A stretch of DNA of 64,000 nucleotides from Nitrospinaceae bacterium (lineage in GTDB: Bacteria; Nitrospinota; Nitrospinia; Nitrospinales; Nitrospinaceae). Position 1 is the stretch's first letter. Each line of letters opens with the position of its first letter. Location of the stretch: the NCBI GenBank assembly GCA_024644405.1, contig JAHELC010000038.1:1-64000 (forward strand), in the 5' to 3' direction. Shown one piece after another: positions 45,758 through 54,789 of this stretch. Made by a program: the position numbers and the translations under genes. The notes below the pieces were generated by a model that saw nothing but the letters and a program-made list of their open reading frames with translations, did no database searches and was not told where the DNA came from.

Positions 45758-46594
45758 ATGGAAGGGACGAATGCAAAACCCTGGCAGGGACTGGGCGCGG
45801 ACATCGACGCCCAACTGTCGCCGCACGAGATGCTGGTCAAGGCCAAGCTCGATTTCAAACGGCCGTACAAATCCCCTGCGAACCACGAGACGTTCCGGTT
45901 CTTCAAGTCCTTTGCCGAAGGGGGAGAGGCGCACATCCAGACGGTCGGGCAACTGGACAATGGCCGCGTCATCTGGGCGCTGGCCGGGTTGAACGCCCAG
46001 TTCACGTTGAACGGAGCGGACCCGGTGGCCGGGTACCTGCTATTTTCGTCCCGCGACGAAAAACGGGATACGGTTTCCATGCAGGTGACAGCAGTCCGGG
46101 CAGTGTGCGGCAACACCTTCCAGGTCGCGAGTGAAGGAAGATCTCTGTTCAAAAACACCTTTCGGAGGAAGTTCATACCCACGCCTCCTTTTCTCTCACC
46201 CGCAGCCACTCACCTCGACGACAAAATGATCCATAAAGCCAAAGAGAATATCGGCCTGGCCCGGGAAGCAATCGCCGCCTTTGCCGCCGATGCCGAACGC
46301 CTGGCCGATCTAAAAGTGGATGACGCGACAGCGCGCCGGTATATGTCCGAGGTTTTTCAGGCAGAAAAATCAGCCGAGAAAAAAACCGACAGGGCAATTG
46401 AAGCGATGCACAAGGCTCCGGGGCAAGACCTGGTATCCTCCTCCATGACGGCCTGGGGCCTGTTGAACGCGGTGGCCTACACAGTCGATCACAAACTGGC
46501 AAATAATCAGGATTCGCGCCTGCGCTTGGCCTGGTTCGGGTCGCACGCGGACATCAAAAAAAGGGCGTTCGATCTGGCTCTGAAATTGCTATAA
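45758..46594 (+). CDS. DUF932-like protein
   Basis: 278 residues. The pattern of DUF932 phage/plasmid-like proteins is visible: PWQGLGADIDAQLSPHEMLVKAKLDF near the start, then GRVIWALAGLN, YLLFSSRDEK, TAVRAVCGNTF, and a long helical C-terminal part. The short first domain and the end AYTVDHKLANNQDSRLRLAWFG fit the TIGR03299 type. Function unknown. Composition is not strongly different from that of its neighbours. Confidence 0.7.
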   Translation: MEGTNAKPWQGLGADIDAQLSPHEMLVKAKLDFKRPYKSPANHETFRFFKSFAEGGEAHIQTVGQLDNGRVIWALAGLNAQFTLNGADPVAGYLLFSSRDEKRDTVSMQVTAVRAVCGNTFQVASEGRSLFKNTFRRKFIPTPPFLSPAATHLDDKMIHKAKENIGLAREAIAAFAADAERLADLKVDDATARRYMSEVFQAEKSAEKKTDRAIEAMHKAPGQDLVSSSMTAWGLLNAVAYTVDHKLANNQDSRLRLAWFGSHADIKKRAFDLALKLL

Positions 46595-46626
46595 GGGATT
46601 AGGATGAATGATGTGGGAAAGAGGCA

Positions 46627-47319
46627 ATGAAGCCTGATTCAGAATCTATGGAACCGAAGACAGTGGAAATAACGGTTGCCGGAAAAGCAATCCAGGCGCG
46701 GGAGGGGGAGACGATCATCCACGCACTGTGGCAGGCCGGGCGGGGCCATGACATCCAGACTGGTTGCGTTGGCGGCGTGTGCGGCGCGTGTACGGTGACG
46801 CTCCGTTTCAAGGACGGACGCCGCGGAGGCACCGACCTCGCCTGCCTGCGCCCCGTCGAGGAGGGTATGGAAGTCTTCCCGTTTCCGGTAGACGCCCTCG
46901 CTTCGCCACCGCCCGTGTCCGATCCCGATGAAGACAAACTGCGTGCCGAGTTCCCGACCGTCGACCGGTGCACGAAATGTGACAACTGCACCATCGCCTG
47001 CCCAATGGGTATCCCGGTGATGGACTCCGTCCTGCGCATGCAAAAAGGGCAACTCGAGGCGGTGGCGGAGGATTTCACCACCTGCATCCATTGTGGATTA
47101 TGCAGAGCCGTTTGCGAAGACAAAGTGTTGCCGCACACCATGGGCATCTGGGTCAGGCGTTCGCTCGGACTATCGGTGGATCACCCGGCCCTCGACCAGA
47201 CCCGTGAAGCGACGATGAGCGATCAGGAAGAACAGGAATGGGAGCATCTGCTCAACTGCGATGACCAAGAACGATTGCAACGCGCCAAAGCGTTTCGCAA
47301 GGAAGGAATCATCGCATGA
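46627..47319 (+). CDS. Fumarate reductase-like iron-sulfur subunit
   Basis: 230 residues. N-terminal 2Fe-2S domain with TGCVGGVCGAC and a fourth cysteine in LACLRP. Then two complete 4Fe-4S motifs, CTKCDNCTIACP and CIHCGLCRAVCE. Ordinary SdhB/FrdB has one 4Fe-4S and one 3Fe-4S site, so this is a variant. It passes electrons to the flavoprotein encoded next. No membrane anchor gene (SdhC/D) is near, so the complex may be soluble. Confidence 0.85.
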   Translation: MKPDSESMEPKTVEITVAGKAIQAREGETIIHALWQAGRGHDIQTGCVGGVCGACTVTLRFKDGRRGGTDLACLRPVEEGMEVFPFPVDALASPPPVSDPDEDKLRAEFPTVDRCTKCDNCTIACPMGIPVMDSVLRMQKGQLEAVAEDFTTCIHCGLCRAVCEDKVLPHTMGIWVRRSLGLSVDHPALDQTREATMSDQEEQEWEHLLNCDDQERLQRAKAFRKEGIIA

Positions 47320-47328
47320 TGGATTGGG

Positions 47329-47363
47329 GCGGAGTACCTCCGCAGGTAATTTTAAAACCTAGA
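47329..47363 (+). repeat. Dispersed palindromic repeat, family A
   Basis: GGCGGAG-TAC-CTCCGC then AGGTAATTTTAAAACC. Lies between the Fe-S and flavoprotein genes of one putative operon. Confidence 0.7.
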
Positions 47364-47446
47364 TCCTTCACTTCGTTCAGGATGACAATTCCGGGCTTTA
47401 ATTTGTCATTCTGAGGAACGGAGTGACGAAGAATCTGGGTTTTTAT
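47361..47446. repeat. Imperfect inverted repeat between two operon genes
   Basis: AGATCCTTCACTTCGTTCAG, then GATGACA on the left arm, and TGTCATTCTGAGGAACGG with GACGAAGAATCT on the right. The arms are imperfect complements and could form a long hairpin. Related text (CAGGATGACAGGATGA) is at 7135-7160. Resembles widely scattered small non-coding elements. Confidence 0.55.
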
Positions 47447-47461
47447 GAGAAAAGACAAATA

Positions 47462-49135
47462 ATGGACTGGGCAAAAATATCTCTCGATAAAGTGAAGGAC
47501 ACGCGCAAGGAGCGCGTGGACCAGACCGCGCCGTCCATCAGCGATGACGAGGCGCAAAACCTGATCAAGGAATACCACCCCGATTACGTCGGCAACGAGC
47601 GCAGGATTCACGTCGGACCCAATGCAGACTCCGACCCGTTTCCCATGGAGCTGGCCGACCTGCTGGAATCGGACAGTCCTGTTCCCAAAAATTTTGAACC
47701 GACAGTCGATATTGAAACCGATGTGCTCATACTCGGCGGCGGCGGGGCGGGAGTAACGGCGGCCCTGGGTTTGGCGGATTCCGGTTTGACCGTGCATCTC
47801 GCCACCAAACTGCGCCTCGGCGACGCCAATACGGTGATGGCCGAAGGCGGCATCCAGGCGGCACTGGGTGCCGATGATTCCACCCGGCGGCATTTCGCCG
47901 ACAGCTATGTCGGGGGACACGGCAAAAACGACACCGGTCTGCTGCGTCATTTGTGTGAAGAAGGACCGGCGGGTATCCGCTGGCTGACGCGGCTGGGTAC
48001 GCTGTTCGACCAGAATGACGACGGCACGTTCCGTTTTCGCTCCGGCGGCGGCACCTCGACGCCGCGCGTACTGGCCTGCCGCGATTACACCGGCCTCGAA
48101 ATCATGCGTGTCCTCAAAAACGCGGTGATGTCGGGCAAAACCCAACTCCTGGAACATGACGCGGCGGTGGAATTGACGGACGACGGCAAGGATCGCGTCA
48201 CCGGCGCTGTATTATGGAATACGCAAACGGGGAAACTGGTGACGGTTTCCGCGCGTGCGGTGATCCTGGCGACAGGGGGCAGCGGTCAGTTACGGCTCCA
48301 GGGTTATCCCACCAGCAATCATCTGGGTGCGACCGGCGACGGACTGATCCTCGCGTACCGGCAGGGTTGTTCACTCGTGTTCCCGGGGAGCCATCAATAC
48401 CATCCTTCCGGTTCCAGTTATCCGGAAGCGCTGGTGGGTCAGTTGGTGACCGAATCGATTCGCAGTGCCGGGGCGCAAATCCTGAACGTCAACGGCGAGC
48501 GGTTCATCGACGAGATGACCTTCCGCGACGTGGTGGCGGCGGCGATTATCCGCGAGGTGGTGGAAGGGCGGGGCATCGAAACGCCGACCGGGCGCCGCGG
48601 CGTATGGCTCGACACGCCCCTGATCGAACAGACAAAGGGGAAGGGCACCCTCACCCATCAGTTTCCCGGCCTGATCCACCGTTTCAAACGCTACGGGATC
48701 GATCCCACGACGCAACCCCTGCTCATATATCCGACCCTGCATTACCAGAACGGCGGCGTGCGCATCGATACCGAATGCCGGACCGAGCGTGCGGGATTGT
48801 GGGCGGCGGGGGAGGTGACGGGCGGGGTGCACGGCACCAATCGCTTGATGGGCAATTCCCTTCTTGATATCATTGTATTCGGCCGCCGCGTGTCGGAAAG
48901 CGTCCGGCAAAATGTACCGGAGCGCGGCGCGGTGACGCTGACCCGGTTGAAGCGATACCGGGACGAGTTGAGCGGGTTGCCGCACAAGCCGGAAACAACG
49001 GCACCGCAATTGTATCCACGGGTTTCCGGAATGAAATTTGAATTGAAGGAAATCCCAAAACCGGGGCCAGGGGCCGAGGCTTCACCTGATGCCGTAAAAA
49101 GTTTTGAACCGCCGGATCCCTTTGCTTCCCGCTGA
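47462..49135 (+). CDS. Fumarate reductase/succinate dehydrogenase-like flavoprotein
   Basis: 557 residues from ATG at 47462; the longer frame runs through repeat DNA. FAD-binding ILGGGGAGVTAALGLADSG near 92. The motif ANTVMAEGGIQAALG sits where FrdA has the histidine that binds FAD covalently; here it is asparagine, so FAD should be non-covalent. Further conserved parts: TPTGRRGVWLD, THQFPGLIHRFKRYGIDP, PTLHYQNGGVRID, GEVTGGVHGTNRLMGNSL. It works with the Fe-S protein at 46627. L-aspartate oxidase is a less likely alternative. Confidence 0.85.
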   Translation: MDWAKISLDKVKDTRKERVDQTAPSISDDEAQNLIKEYHPDYVGNERRIHVGPNADSDPFPMELADLLESDSPVPKNFEPTVDIETDVLILGGGGAGVTAALGLADSGLTVHLATKLRLGDANTVMAEGGIQAALGADDSTRRHFADSYVGGHGKNDTGLLRHLCEEGPAGIRWLTRLGTLFDQNDDGTFRFRSGGGTSTPRVLACRDYTGLEIMRVLKNAVMSGKTQLLEHDAAVELTDDGKDRVTGAVLWNTQTGKLVTVSARAVILATGGSGQLRLQGYPTSNHLGATGDGLILAYRQGCSLVFPGSHQYHPSGSSYPEALVGQLVTESIRSAGAQILNVNGERFIDEMTFRDVVAAAIIREVVEGRGIETPTGRRGVWLDTPLIEQTKGKGTLTHQFPGLIHRFKRYGIDPTTQPLLIYPTLHYQNGGVRIDTECRTERAGLWAAGEVTGGVHGTNRLMGNSLLDIIVFGRRVSESVRQNVPERGAVTLTRLKRYRDELSGLPHKPETTAPQLYPRVSGMKFELKEIPKPGPGAEASPDAVKSFEPPDPFASR

Positions 49136-49179
49136 ATTCTTTCGGGGTCCATTAACCTACTTAAGCCGGAGAACTCCGC

Positions 49180-49545
49180 ATGGAAAATGAATCTCCCAAT
49201 CCCCAGCGCAAAACCCTGAAGACCGTCATCTTGCGGCGCGGGGAACAAGTGCTGCTTTCCGTCTCCACCCGCAAACTGGTTCCGGGCATTGAGCAGGCCA
49301 AACTGTATCCCACCGACGAAATTTCAAGCGACGGCCTCGATTGGGTGGAATTGGGCGAGCACAAGCAGTTGCACGCCTGGTTTCAAAAAGCCGAGCAACA
49401 GCCGACCATTGATGAGGGTGCTGTTGATCATGAACTGGACAAGGAATTTTTCAGCGACGGTTCCGGCGAAGAGCATCTCCCGCCTCCCCTGATTCAGAGA
49501 ACCCTGGACGAAATGTCCAAACTGATCGACGAAATCAACGAGTGA
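49180..49545 (+). CDS. Hypothetical protein, 121 residues
   Basis: A soluble acidic protein with an early beta-rich segment (KTVILRRGEQVLLSVSTRKLVPG) and a helical tail (IQRTLDEMSKLIDEINE). No motif recognised. Starts 44 bases after the flavoprotein stop and six bases before the NERD gene, so it shares their transcript. Confidence 0.65.
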   Translation: MENESPNPQRKTLKTVILRRGEQVLLSVSTRKLVPGIEQAKLYPTDEISSDGLDWVELGEHKQLHAWFQKAEQQPTIDEGAVDHELDKEFFSDGSGEEHLPPPLIQRTLDEMSKLIDEINE

Positions 49546-49551
49546 TCCCTC

Positions 49552-50076
49552 ATGGATCCATGGACGATAACCGGGAGTGCGGTTGCGGTTCTGGCCGCGG
49601 TGTATTTTGTCACGCGGAACCGGTCGCTCCGCCCGGAAGTTTCGGTCGGGTCTCTGTTGAAGCAGCTGGATGACAGCTATACCGTTCTCACCGGTGCCAT
49701 CGTACAGGGCGAGCACGGGATGATCCGGCTCGACTATACGGTGGTGTCGCCTTATGGGGTGTTCATCATCAAGGAATGCCGGGAGCCGGGCCGGGTGGAG
49801 GTACGGCTCAAGCAGGAAGAGTGGCGGGTGTCAGGCGGTGGACCGAAGAAGATGTACAATCCGGTGTGGGATATCCGCAAAGTGATCGGGAAGCTGGAGC
49901 GGCTGGTCGGGAAGTATCCGTACATACCGCTGGTGGTCTTTACCCGCGCGCGGCTGACGGGCGACAGCGATTTCAATATTATGGATGCGGGAAAACTGGT
50001 CGGCCATATCCGAAGCTTCCGGGAGCTTCGGCTGTCCGACGACCGGCAGGAGAAAATTGTGGGAATATTAAGCTGA
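49552..50076 (+). CDS. NERD-domain protein, atypical active site
   Basis: 174 residues with a membrane anchor at 6-22. The NERD (nuclease-related) pattern is visible: DDSYTVLTGAIVQG, IRLDYTVVSPYGVFIIKECRE, NPVWDIRKVIGKLERLVG, LVVFT. The metal-binding E-x-K of the PD-(D/E)xK fold appears as E-C-R, so catalysis is doubtful. Anchored NERD proteins are of unknown role. Confidence 0.7.
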   Translation: MDPWTITGSAVAVLAAVYFVTRNRSLRPEVSVGSLLKQLDDSYTVLTGAIVQGEHGMIRLDYTVVSPYGVFIIKECREPGRVEVRLKQEEWRVSGGGPKKMYNPVWDIRKVIGKLERLVGKYPYIPLVVFTRARLTGDSDFNIMDAGKLVGHIRSFRELRLSDDRQEKIVGILS

Positions 50077-50154
50077 GCGGCAGGACTTAATAAGATACAA
50101 TGGCGCATACGCATAGAGATTATTGAATCCGGATTGGAAAGGAAGGACGCACCG

Positions 50155-50697
50155 ATGAAATCTGTAACACGGATAGGGATGGCCTTACTGGTACTGGGGT
50201 TGCTGGGAACACCGCTGGTTGAGGGAGAGGCGCGGGAGGATTACGTTCCCTCGGGATGCCAAATCGAAAAGACCACCATTTGCACCGTGGAAATCTGGCT
50301 GGCCCACCCGCACAAGAAAAACAACCGGAATATCCGCAAGGAACTGAAAGAGAAGTCCATCAAGGTGTTGCGGCACACCATCCAGTACTGGAAACCGCGC
50401 GGAGGGCATCCGCCGACCAATATCGCTCTGGGTTGGGGATTGAGCGCCGAGGACGCGCGCTGGGCCATCGACTTTGCCCTCAAGTACAACGACAGCATCA
50501 ACGGTCTCATTTTCCAACGGCTGAACCCGCCGCATTATGTCGCCATCGCCACCTCCGCCTGGGATGACAAATCGGAGACCGAGATCACTCCCGAACAGCT
50601 GGAACAATTGCGCGATCCCAAACTGACCACGAAGGAGTTTCACGCCCTGTACGTCCAACTCACCGGCGAAATGGGCGTCGCGGAAACGTTTTATTGA
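50155..50697 (+). CDS. Secreted hypothetical protein
   Basis: 180 residues from ATG at 50155 (GGAAGGAC before it); an in-frame start at 50134 lacks a ribosome site. Signal peptide MKSVTRIGMALLVLGLLGTPLVEGEA. Two cysteines near the mature N-terminus (SGCQIEKTTICTVE). The rest is mixed alpha/beta with many charges. Not recognised. Confidence 0.6.
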   Translation: MKSVTRIGMALLVLGLLGTPLVEGEAREDYVPSGCQIEKTTICTVEIWLAHPHKKNNRNIRKELKEKSIKVLRHTIQYWKPRGGHPPTNIALGWGLSAEDARWAIDFALKYNDSINGLIFQRLNPPHYVAIATSAWDDKSETEITPEQLEQLRDPKLTTKEFHALYVQLTGEMGVAETFY

Positions 50698-50724
50698 TTT
50701 TTTTGCTTGAACCTTGGCTGAAAA

Positions 50725-51447
50725 TTAATTGGCTTTTTCCTGTAAGGCTAAAACCTGCGGGAAGAGGATTTCGTTTTCCTTCTGGATATGGAGGAGGGTA
50801 TCCACTTCCAGTTCGTCCAGTCCGTTGTATAGGCCTCGATAGCTTTCACAGGCATCCTCTGGGATTTTAAAATTCAGGGTCGTAGCACGGATTCTTTCAA
50901 ACAAGGTGGATACTTGTTCGTGTTCCGCCTGCATGACGTTGATCGGGTTCTGCAAAGGTCCGCAATGCAAATCGGCGGTGCCACCGTTCGATTCCAATTG
51001 CCGGATCATCGGGAACAGGACTTGTTCCTCTTTCATGAGATACGGTTCCAGGTCGGCGCGCAGTTGTGCAAACAGTTCCTGAACCGTATTCAATTCGGGA
51101 TGACGCGCAACGTGAGCGCCCACCACTTTATCCAGTAATGCCGCCAGCCGGGGCAGGGCTTCCTTTAAAAACGTGTGATGGGTTTGCAACAGGTGGTCCA
51201 CCGCTTCCGAGAGCGAACCGTCCATGCCTGCCACCACCGCGGCGACGGGATCGTTTTCCGACGCATCGGCCATCAACCGCTTCAGGACGGCTTCAGGGTC
51301 GATGCCTTTTTCCGCACAGGCCTCAGCGAGGGTCCGGTGACCCCCGCAACAGGAATCGATATTCAATTCCTCGAAAATTCCTGTCCGACGAACATCCTCG
51401 GCGATGAAATCATTGATGGGTGTGTGAATGGTAAAGTGTGCGCTCAA
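50725..51447 (-). CDS. ytfE: Di-iron Fe-S cluster repair protein, RIC (YtfE/ScdA) type
   Basis: 240 residues from TTG at 51447, where GGGGAG is eight bases upstream; the frame continues but lacks support. N-terminal ScdA domain with IDSCCGGHRTLAEAC near 35, then hemerythrin-like helices with ligands HHTFLKEALPRL, EEQVLFPMI, EHEQVSTLF and HIQKENEILFPQ. Repairs Fe-S clusters after nitric oxide or oxidative damage. A single gene facing away from yajC. Confidence 0.9.
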   Translation of the reverse strand: MSAHFTIHTPINDFIAEDVRRTGIFEELNIDSCCGGHRTLAEACAEKGIDPEAVLKRLMADASENDPVAAVVAGMDGSLSEAVDHLLQTHHTFLKEALPRLAALLDKVVGAHVARHPELNTVQELFAQLRADLEPYLMKEEQVLFPMIRQLESNGGTADLHCGPLQNPINVMQAEHEQVSTLFERIRATTLNFKIPEDACESYRGLYNGLDELEVDTLLHIQKENEILFPQVLALQEKAN

Positions 51448-51785
51448 CGTGTGTTCTCCCCGGAGTTTTGGGTTGAAAAAAAATGATACAATACGCTTCA
51501 TCGGCAGAGAGGGTTCAACCCATCACCTGCTGGAACCAACATACAACCTGGATGCGGCGCCTGCAAGCTCAACCCTAAATTTTATAAATGTTTGACAAAA
51601 TAAGGGGGATTTGATAGAAGCATCAATCTTGATCGAAATTCGCTTATGCAATTGGGTTTTTTCAAACGGTTGTTTTTATGTAAAATAAGACGGTCCCGAA
51701 ACGGCGGATTTATGTCCGGACGGGTCAAAAAGGTGGAAACTCTTCAGACCGGATTCCCCGGAACGGAAAATTACAGGATACAGGT
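51448..51785. other. Divergent promoter region before yajC
   Basis: About 340 bases. A sigma-70-type promoter is seen at 51592-51620; no FNR or NsrR palindrome was clear. No convincing small gene. Confidence 0.45.
51592..51620 (+). promoter_or_regulatory. Sigma-70-type promoter for yajC-secD-secF
   Basis: TTGACA at 51592-51597, 17 bases, TAGAAG at 51615-51620. The leader before yajC would be about 160 bases. Confidence 0.5.
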
Positions 51786-52124
51786 ATGATTCATGATTTG
51801 ATAATCGATTGGGTGATTTCCATGTCCCCGCCGCCTTCCCAGGGAGATGGGCAGCCGCAAGGGCCCGGCATGTTGCTGAGTTTTGTCGTTCCCATGGTTT
51901 TCGTGGGCCTCATTTTTTATTTCATCCTCATCAAGCCTCAGAAAAAACAGCATCAGGAAACGCAGAAAATGCGGGACAGCCTGGAAGAAGGGGCGAACGT
52001 GATCACCACCGGCGGCATTCATGGAACCGTCAAAAAGGTGAAGGACGATATTATTACGCTCCAGATTGCGGACAATGTGCGCATCAAGATCAACCGCTCA
52101 TCCATCGGCACCGTAAAAGAATAA
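51786..52124 (+). CDS. yajC: Preprotein translocase accessory subunit YajC
   Basis: 112 residues. A polar N-terminus with PPPSQGDGQPQGPG, one membrane segment (MLLSFVVPMVFVGLIFYFILIKPQKK), then the cytoplasmic part EEGANVITTGGIHGTVKKVKDDIITLQIADNVRIKINRSSI, all typical. Works with SecD and SecF at the Sec channel. First gene of the operon. Confidence 0.96.
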   Translation: MIHDLIIDWVISMSPPPSQGDGQPQGPGMLLSFVVPMVFVGLIFYFILIKPQKKQHQETQKMRDSLEEGANVITTGGIHGTVKKVKDDIITLQIADNVRIKINRSSIGTVKE

Positions 52125-52157
52125 TAACGTTGGCAAAAGAGAACCGAGAGTCATCGG

Positions 52158-53711
52158 ATGCATAAAGAACTGCGCTGGAAAATCCCCTTGATCCTGTTCG
52201 TCGTTGTCGGTTTTTCCTGGCTGGCCTGGCCGTTGGAGGAGAAAATCAATCTCGGTCTGGACCTGCAGGGAGGCGTGCACCTGGTCCTCGAAGTGGAAGC
52301 GGAAGAAGCTGTCGAGTTTTCCATGGAGCAGAGAAAAGAAGATATCAAACACGCCCTGGGGGACGATGATATCGAAGTGGATCGGGTGATCTTGAACAAG
52401 GACACCAACGTCATCCGTGTCATTCTGGTCGATGCCATCGATATCAAGGGGGCCGAAGATGTTCTTAAAAATTATACGGCCCTGGAAAAGAAAGAAACGT
52501 TGCGCGGCGGTCTGGAAATGGTCTACCAATTGCGGGACGATGAATACGAATACATAATGGACAACGCCATTCAACAGGCATTGGAAGTGATCCGCAATCG
52601 TATCGATATTGTAGGATTGTCCGAGCCGACCATTCAGGTGCAGGGCACCCGGCGCATCCTGGTGCAATTTCCGGGTGTGGATGATCCCGAGAAAATCATT
52701 AAGCTGATTGGAGAGACAGCGCGTTTGGAATTCAAGTTGATCGATGAATCCATCAGCGCGGCAGCGGCCAAGACACGTGGCGTGCCCCCGGGAAGTGAAA
52801 TTCTGATTGAAAAGGTCAAGGACAAAGCGGGCAAGATTATTGAGGAAATTCCTCATGTGGTCAAAAAACGGGTTTTACTGACCGGAGACATGCTCACCGG
52901 TGCGGATGTCCGCTTCGATAATCAATTAAACGAGCCTTACGTTGCCATCAATTTCGATAGCTTGGGCGGGTCGATTTTTTTTGAGGTCACTAAGAATAAT
53001 GTTAAAAAGCGGCTGGCGATTGTTCTGGACGATAATGTGGTTTCCGCCCCGGTCATTAATGAACCCATTGCCGGCGGCCGGGCGTCGATTACCGGAGGGT
53101 TTACCACGGAAGATGCGAAATTTCTAGCCATCAAGTTGAGGGCGGGCGCGCTGCCAGCTAAGCTGACCATGCTTGAGAATCGCACTGTCGGTCCGTCTCT
53201 CGGACGCGATTCCGTGGAGGCAGGCATCAATTCCATTATCATCGGTATGGTTGCGGTGGTGGTGTTTATCCTCATCTATTACCGGTTGTCCGGGGTGGTT
53301 GCGGTGGGCGCTCTGGTACTCAACCTGGTTATCTTGTTGGGAGCGCTGGCGTACTTCGGCGCGTCATTGACCCTGCCCGGGATTGCGGGAATTATCCTGA
53401 CGGTGGGGATGGCCATTGACGCCAATGTGCTGGTATTCGAGCGCATCCGGGAAGAAATCCGTGTAGGCAAAACCGTGCGTGCCGCGATTGATGCCGGATT
53501 CGCCAAGGCGTTCCGCACCATTGTCGACGCCAATGTCACCACTTTTATCGCCGCCATCGTTTTGTTTCAGTTCGGCACCGGACCGATCAAGGGATTCGCC
53601 ATTACATTATGTATCGGTATTGCCGCCAGCATGTTCACGGCGGTGTTCGTCAGCCGGGCCACATTTGATACCTTCATGAGCCGGAAAAAAATTGAACGTC
53701 TGAGTATTTAA
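52158..53711 (+). CDS. secD: Protein translocase subunit SecD
   Basis: 517 residues with six membrane segments, a normal bacterial length. KINLGLDLQGGVHLVLEV near the start, the periplasmic head with VVGLSEPTIQVQGTRRILVQFPGV-like text, GRASITGGFTTEDAKFLAIKLRAGALP, and the C-terminal MAIDANVLVFERIREE. Uses the proton gradient to pull exported proteins. 33 bases after yajC and 12 before secF. Confidence 0.98.
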   Translation: MHKELRWKIPLILFVVVGFSWLAWPLEEKINLGLDLQGGVHLVLEVEAEEAVEFSMEQRKEDIKHALGDDDIEVDRVILNKDTNVIRVILVDAIDIKGAEDVLKNYTALEKKETLRGGLEMVYQLRDDEYEYIMDNAIQQALEVIRNRIDIVGLSEPTIQVQGTRRILVQFPGVDDPEKIIKLIGETARLEFKLIDESISAAAAKTRGVPPGSEILIEKVKDKAGKIIEEIPHVVKKRVLLTGDMLTGADVRFDNQLNEPYVAINFDSLGGSIFFEVTKNNVKKRLAIVLDDNVVSAPVINEPIAGGRASITGGFTTEDAKFLAIKLRAGALPAKLTMLENRTVGPSLGRDSVEAGINSIIIGMVAVVVFILIYYRLSGVVAVGALVLNLVILLGALAYFGASLTLPGIAGIILTVGMAIDANVLVFERIREEIRVGKTVRAAIDAGFAKAFRTIVDANVTTFIAAIVLFQFGTGPIKGFAITLCIGIAASMFTAVFVSRATFDTFMSRKKIERLSI

Positions 53712-53723
53712 AACGGAACAGGA

Positions 53724-54632
53724 ATGGAACTGATTAAAAAGCAGACCCATATCGATTTCATGGGCAAGTTCAAGGCGGCCATGGTGTTCTCCGGCCTGTT
53801 GATCCTGACCGGGATCGCGTCGATTGCCATGCACGGCGGGCTCAAGTACGGCATCGACTTTGAAGGCGGCACCCTGGTGCAGTTGAAATTTCCCGAGGCG
53901 CCGGCAATCGATTCCATTCGCTCCGGCCTCAGGGAGATTGGATTCGCCGATAGCACCATACAGGAGTTCGGTTCCCCGGAACATATTCTGATCCGCGTCA
54001 TACGTGCTGAAGGCAAACTGGAGGCGATGGGCACAAAGATCAAGAATGCTCTGGAAGAAAAAAAGGGATTCACTGGAATCATCATCGAGCGGGTGGAGAT
54101 GGTGGGACCCAAGGTGGGTAAAGATCTCCGCATGAAGGCCCTGCTTTCGATTGTCTATGCCATCATTGGAATCGTGATTTACATTTCATGGCGGTTTGAG
54201 CTCCAGTACGCCATTGCCGCCATCATTGCACTGCTTCATGATGTCATGGTGACCATGGGGGCGTTTTCTGTAATGGACAAGGAGTTCACCCTGGTCATTG
54301 TGGCGGCATTTCTGACCATTATCGGTTACTCGTTGAACGATACCATTGTTGTGTTCGACCGCATCCGCGAAAACACCCGCCGCAAAAGCAAGGAATCGTT
54401 GAGCGATACGATTAACACCAGTATCAACCAGACCCTCAGCCGGACCCTGCTCACCTCCGGCACCACGTTGCTGGTGGTGGTCGCCCTGTTTTTTCTGGGC
54501 GGGGAAATCATCCACGACTTTTCGTTCGCCCTGCTGGTCGGGGTGGTTATCGGAACCTATTCTTCGATTTTCATCGCCAGCGTATTTCTCGTTTACTGGG
54601 AATCCCGCGCCCATCCCAAAAGACCAGCCTGA
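53724..54632 (+). CDS. secF: Protein translocase subunit SecF
   Basis: 302 residues. GLKYGIDFEGGTLVQLKF near the start; GPKVGKDLRMKALLS; YSLNDTIVVFDRIRENTR near the end; six membrane segments. Forms the SecDF complex. The end of the gene is followed by GC hairpin text and a short family A-like repeat at 54650. Confidence 0.98.
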   Translation: MELIKKQTHIDFMGKFKAAMVFSGLLILTGIASIAMHGGLKYGIDFEGGTLVQLKFPEAPAIDSIRSGLREIGFADSTIQEFGSPEHILIRVIRAEGKLEAMGTKIKNALEEKKGFTGIIIERVEMVGPKVGKDLRMKALLSIVYAIIGIVIYISWRFELQYAIAAIIALLHDVMVTMGAFSVMDKEFTLVIVAAFLTIIGYSLNDTIVVFDRIRENTRRKSKESLSDTINTSINQTLSRTLLTSGTTLLVVVALFFLGGEIIHDFSFALLVGVVIGTYSSIFIASVFLVYWESRAHPKRPA

Positions 54633-54649
54633 GGCTGGACCCAAAATTG

Positions 54650-54669
54650 CCAGCGGAGGCACTCCGCCC
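54650..54669 (+). repeat. Short palindromic repeat, family A variant
   Basis: CAGCGGAGGCACTCCGCCCT at 54651-54670. Similar hairpin to the longer units but without the GGTAA tail. Immediately downstream of secF. Confidence 0.45.
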
Positions 54670-54789
54670 TGTTGATCCTGCTTTTCCTGTTATCCCGTCA
54701 AATGGTTTACTTATATAAACTTGCAAAAATCCCGTTGTGCATGATACATTCGGACCAATAAATCATTAAAAACATGAATTTGGCGGGAT

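Noticed and set aside
47423-47461. Upstream start for the flavoprotein
   Set aside because: Lies in repeat DNA; the ATG at 47462 gives a normal protein start.
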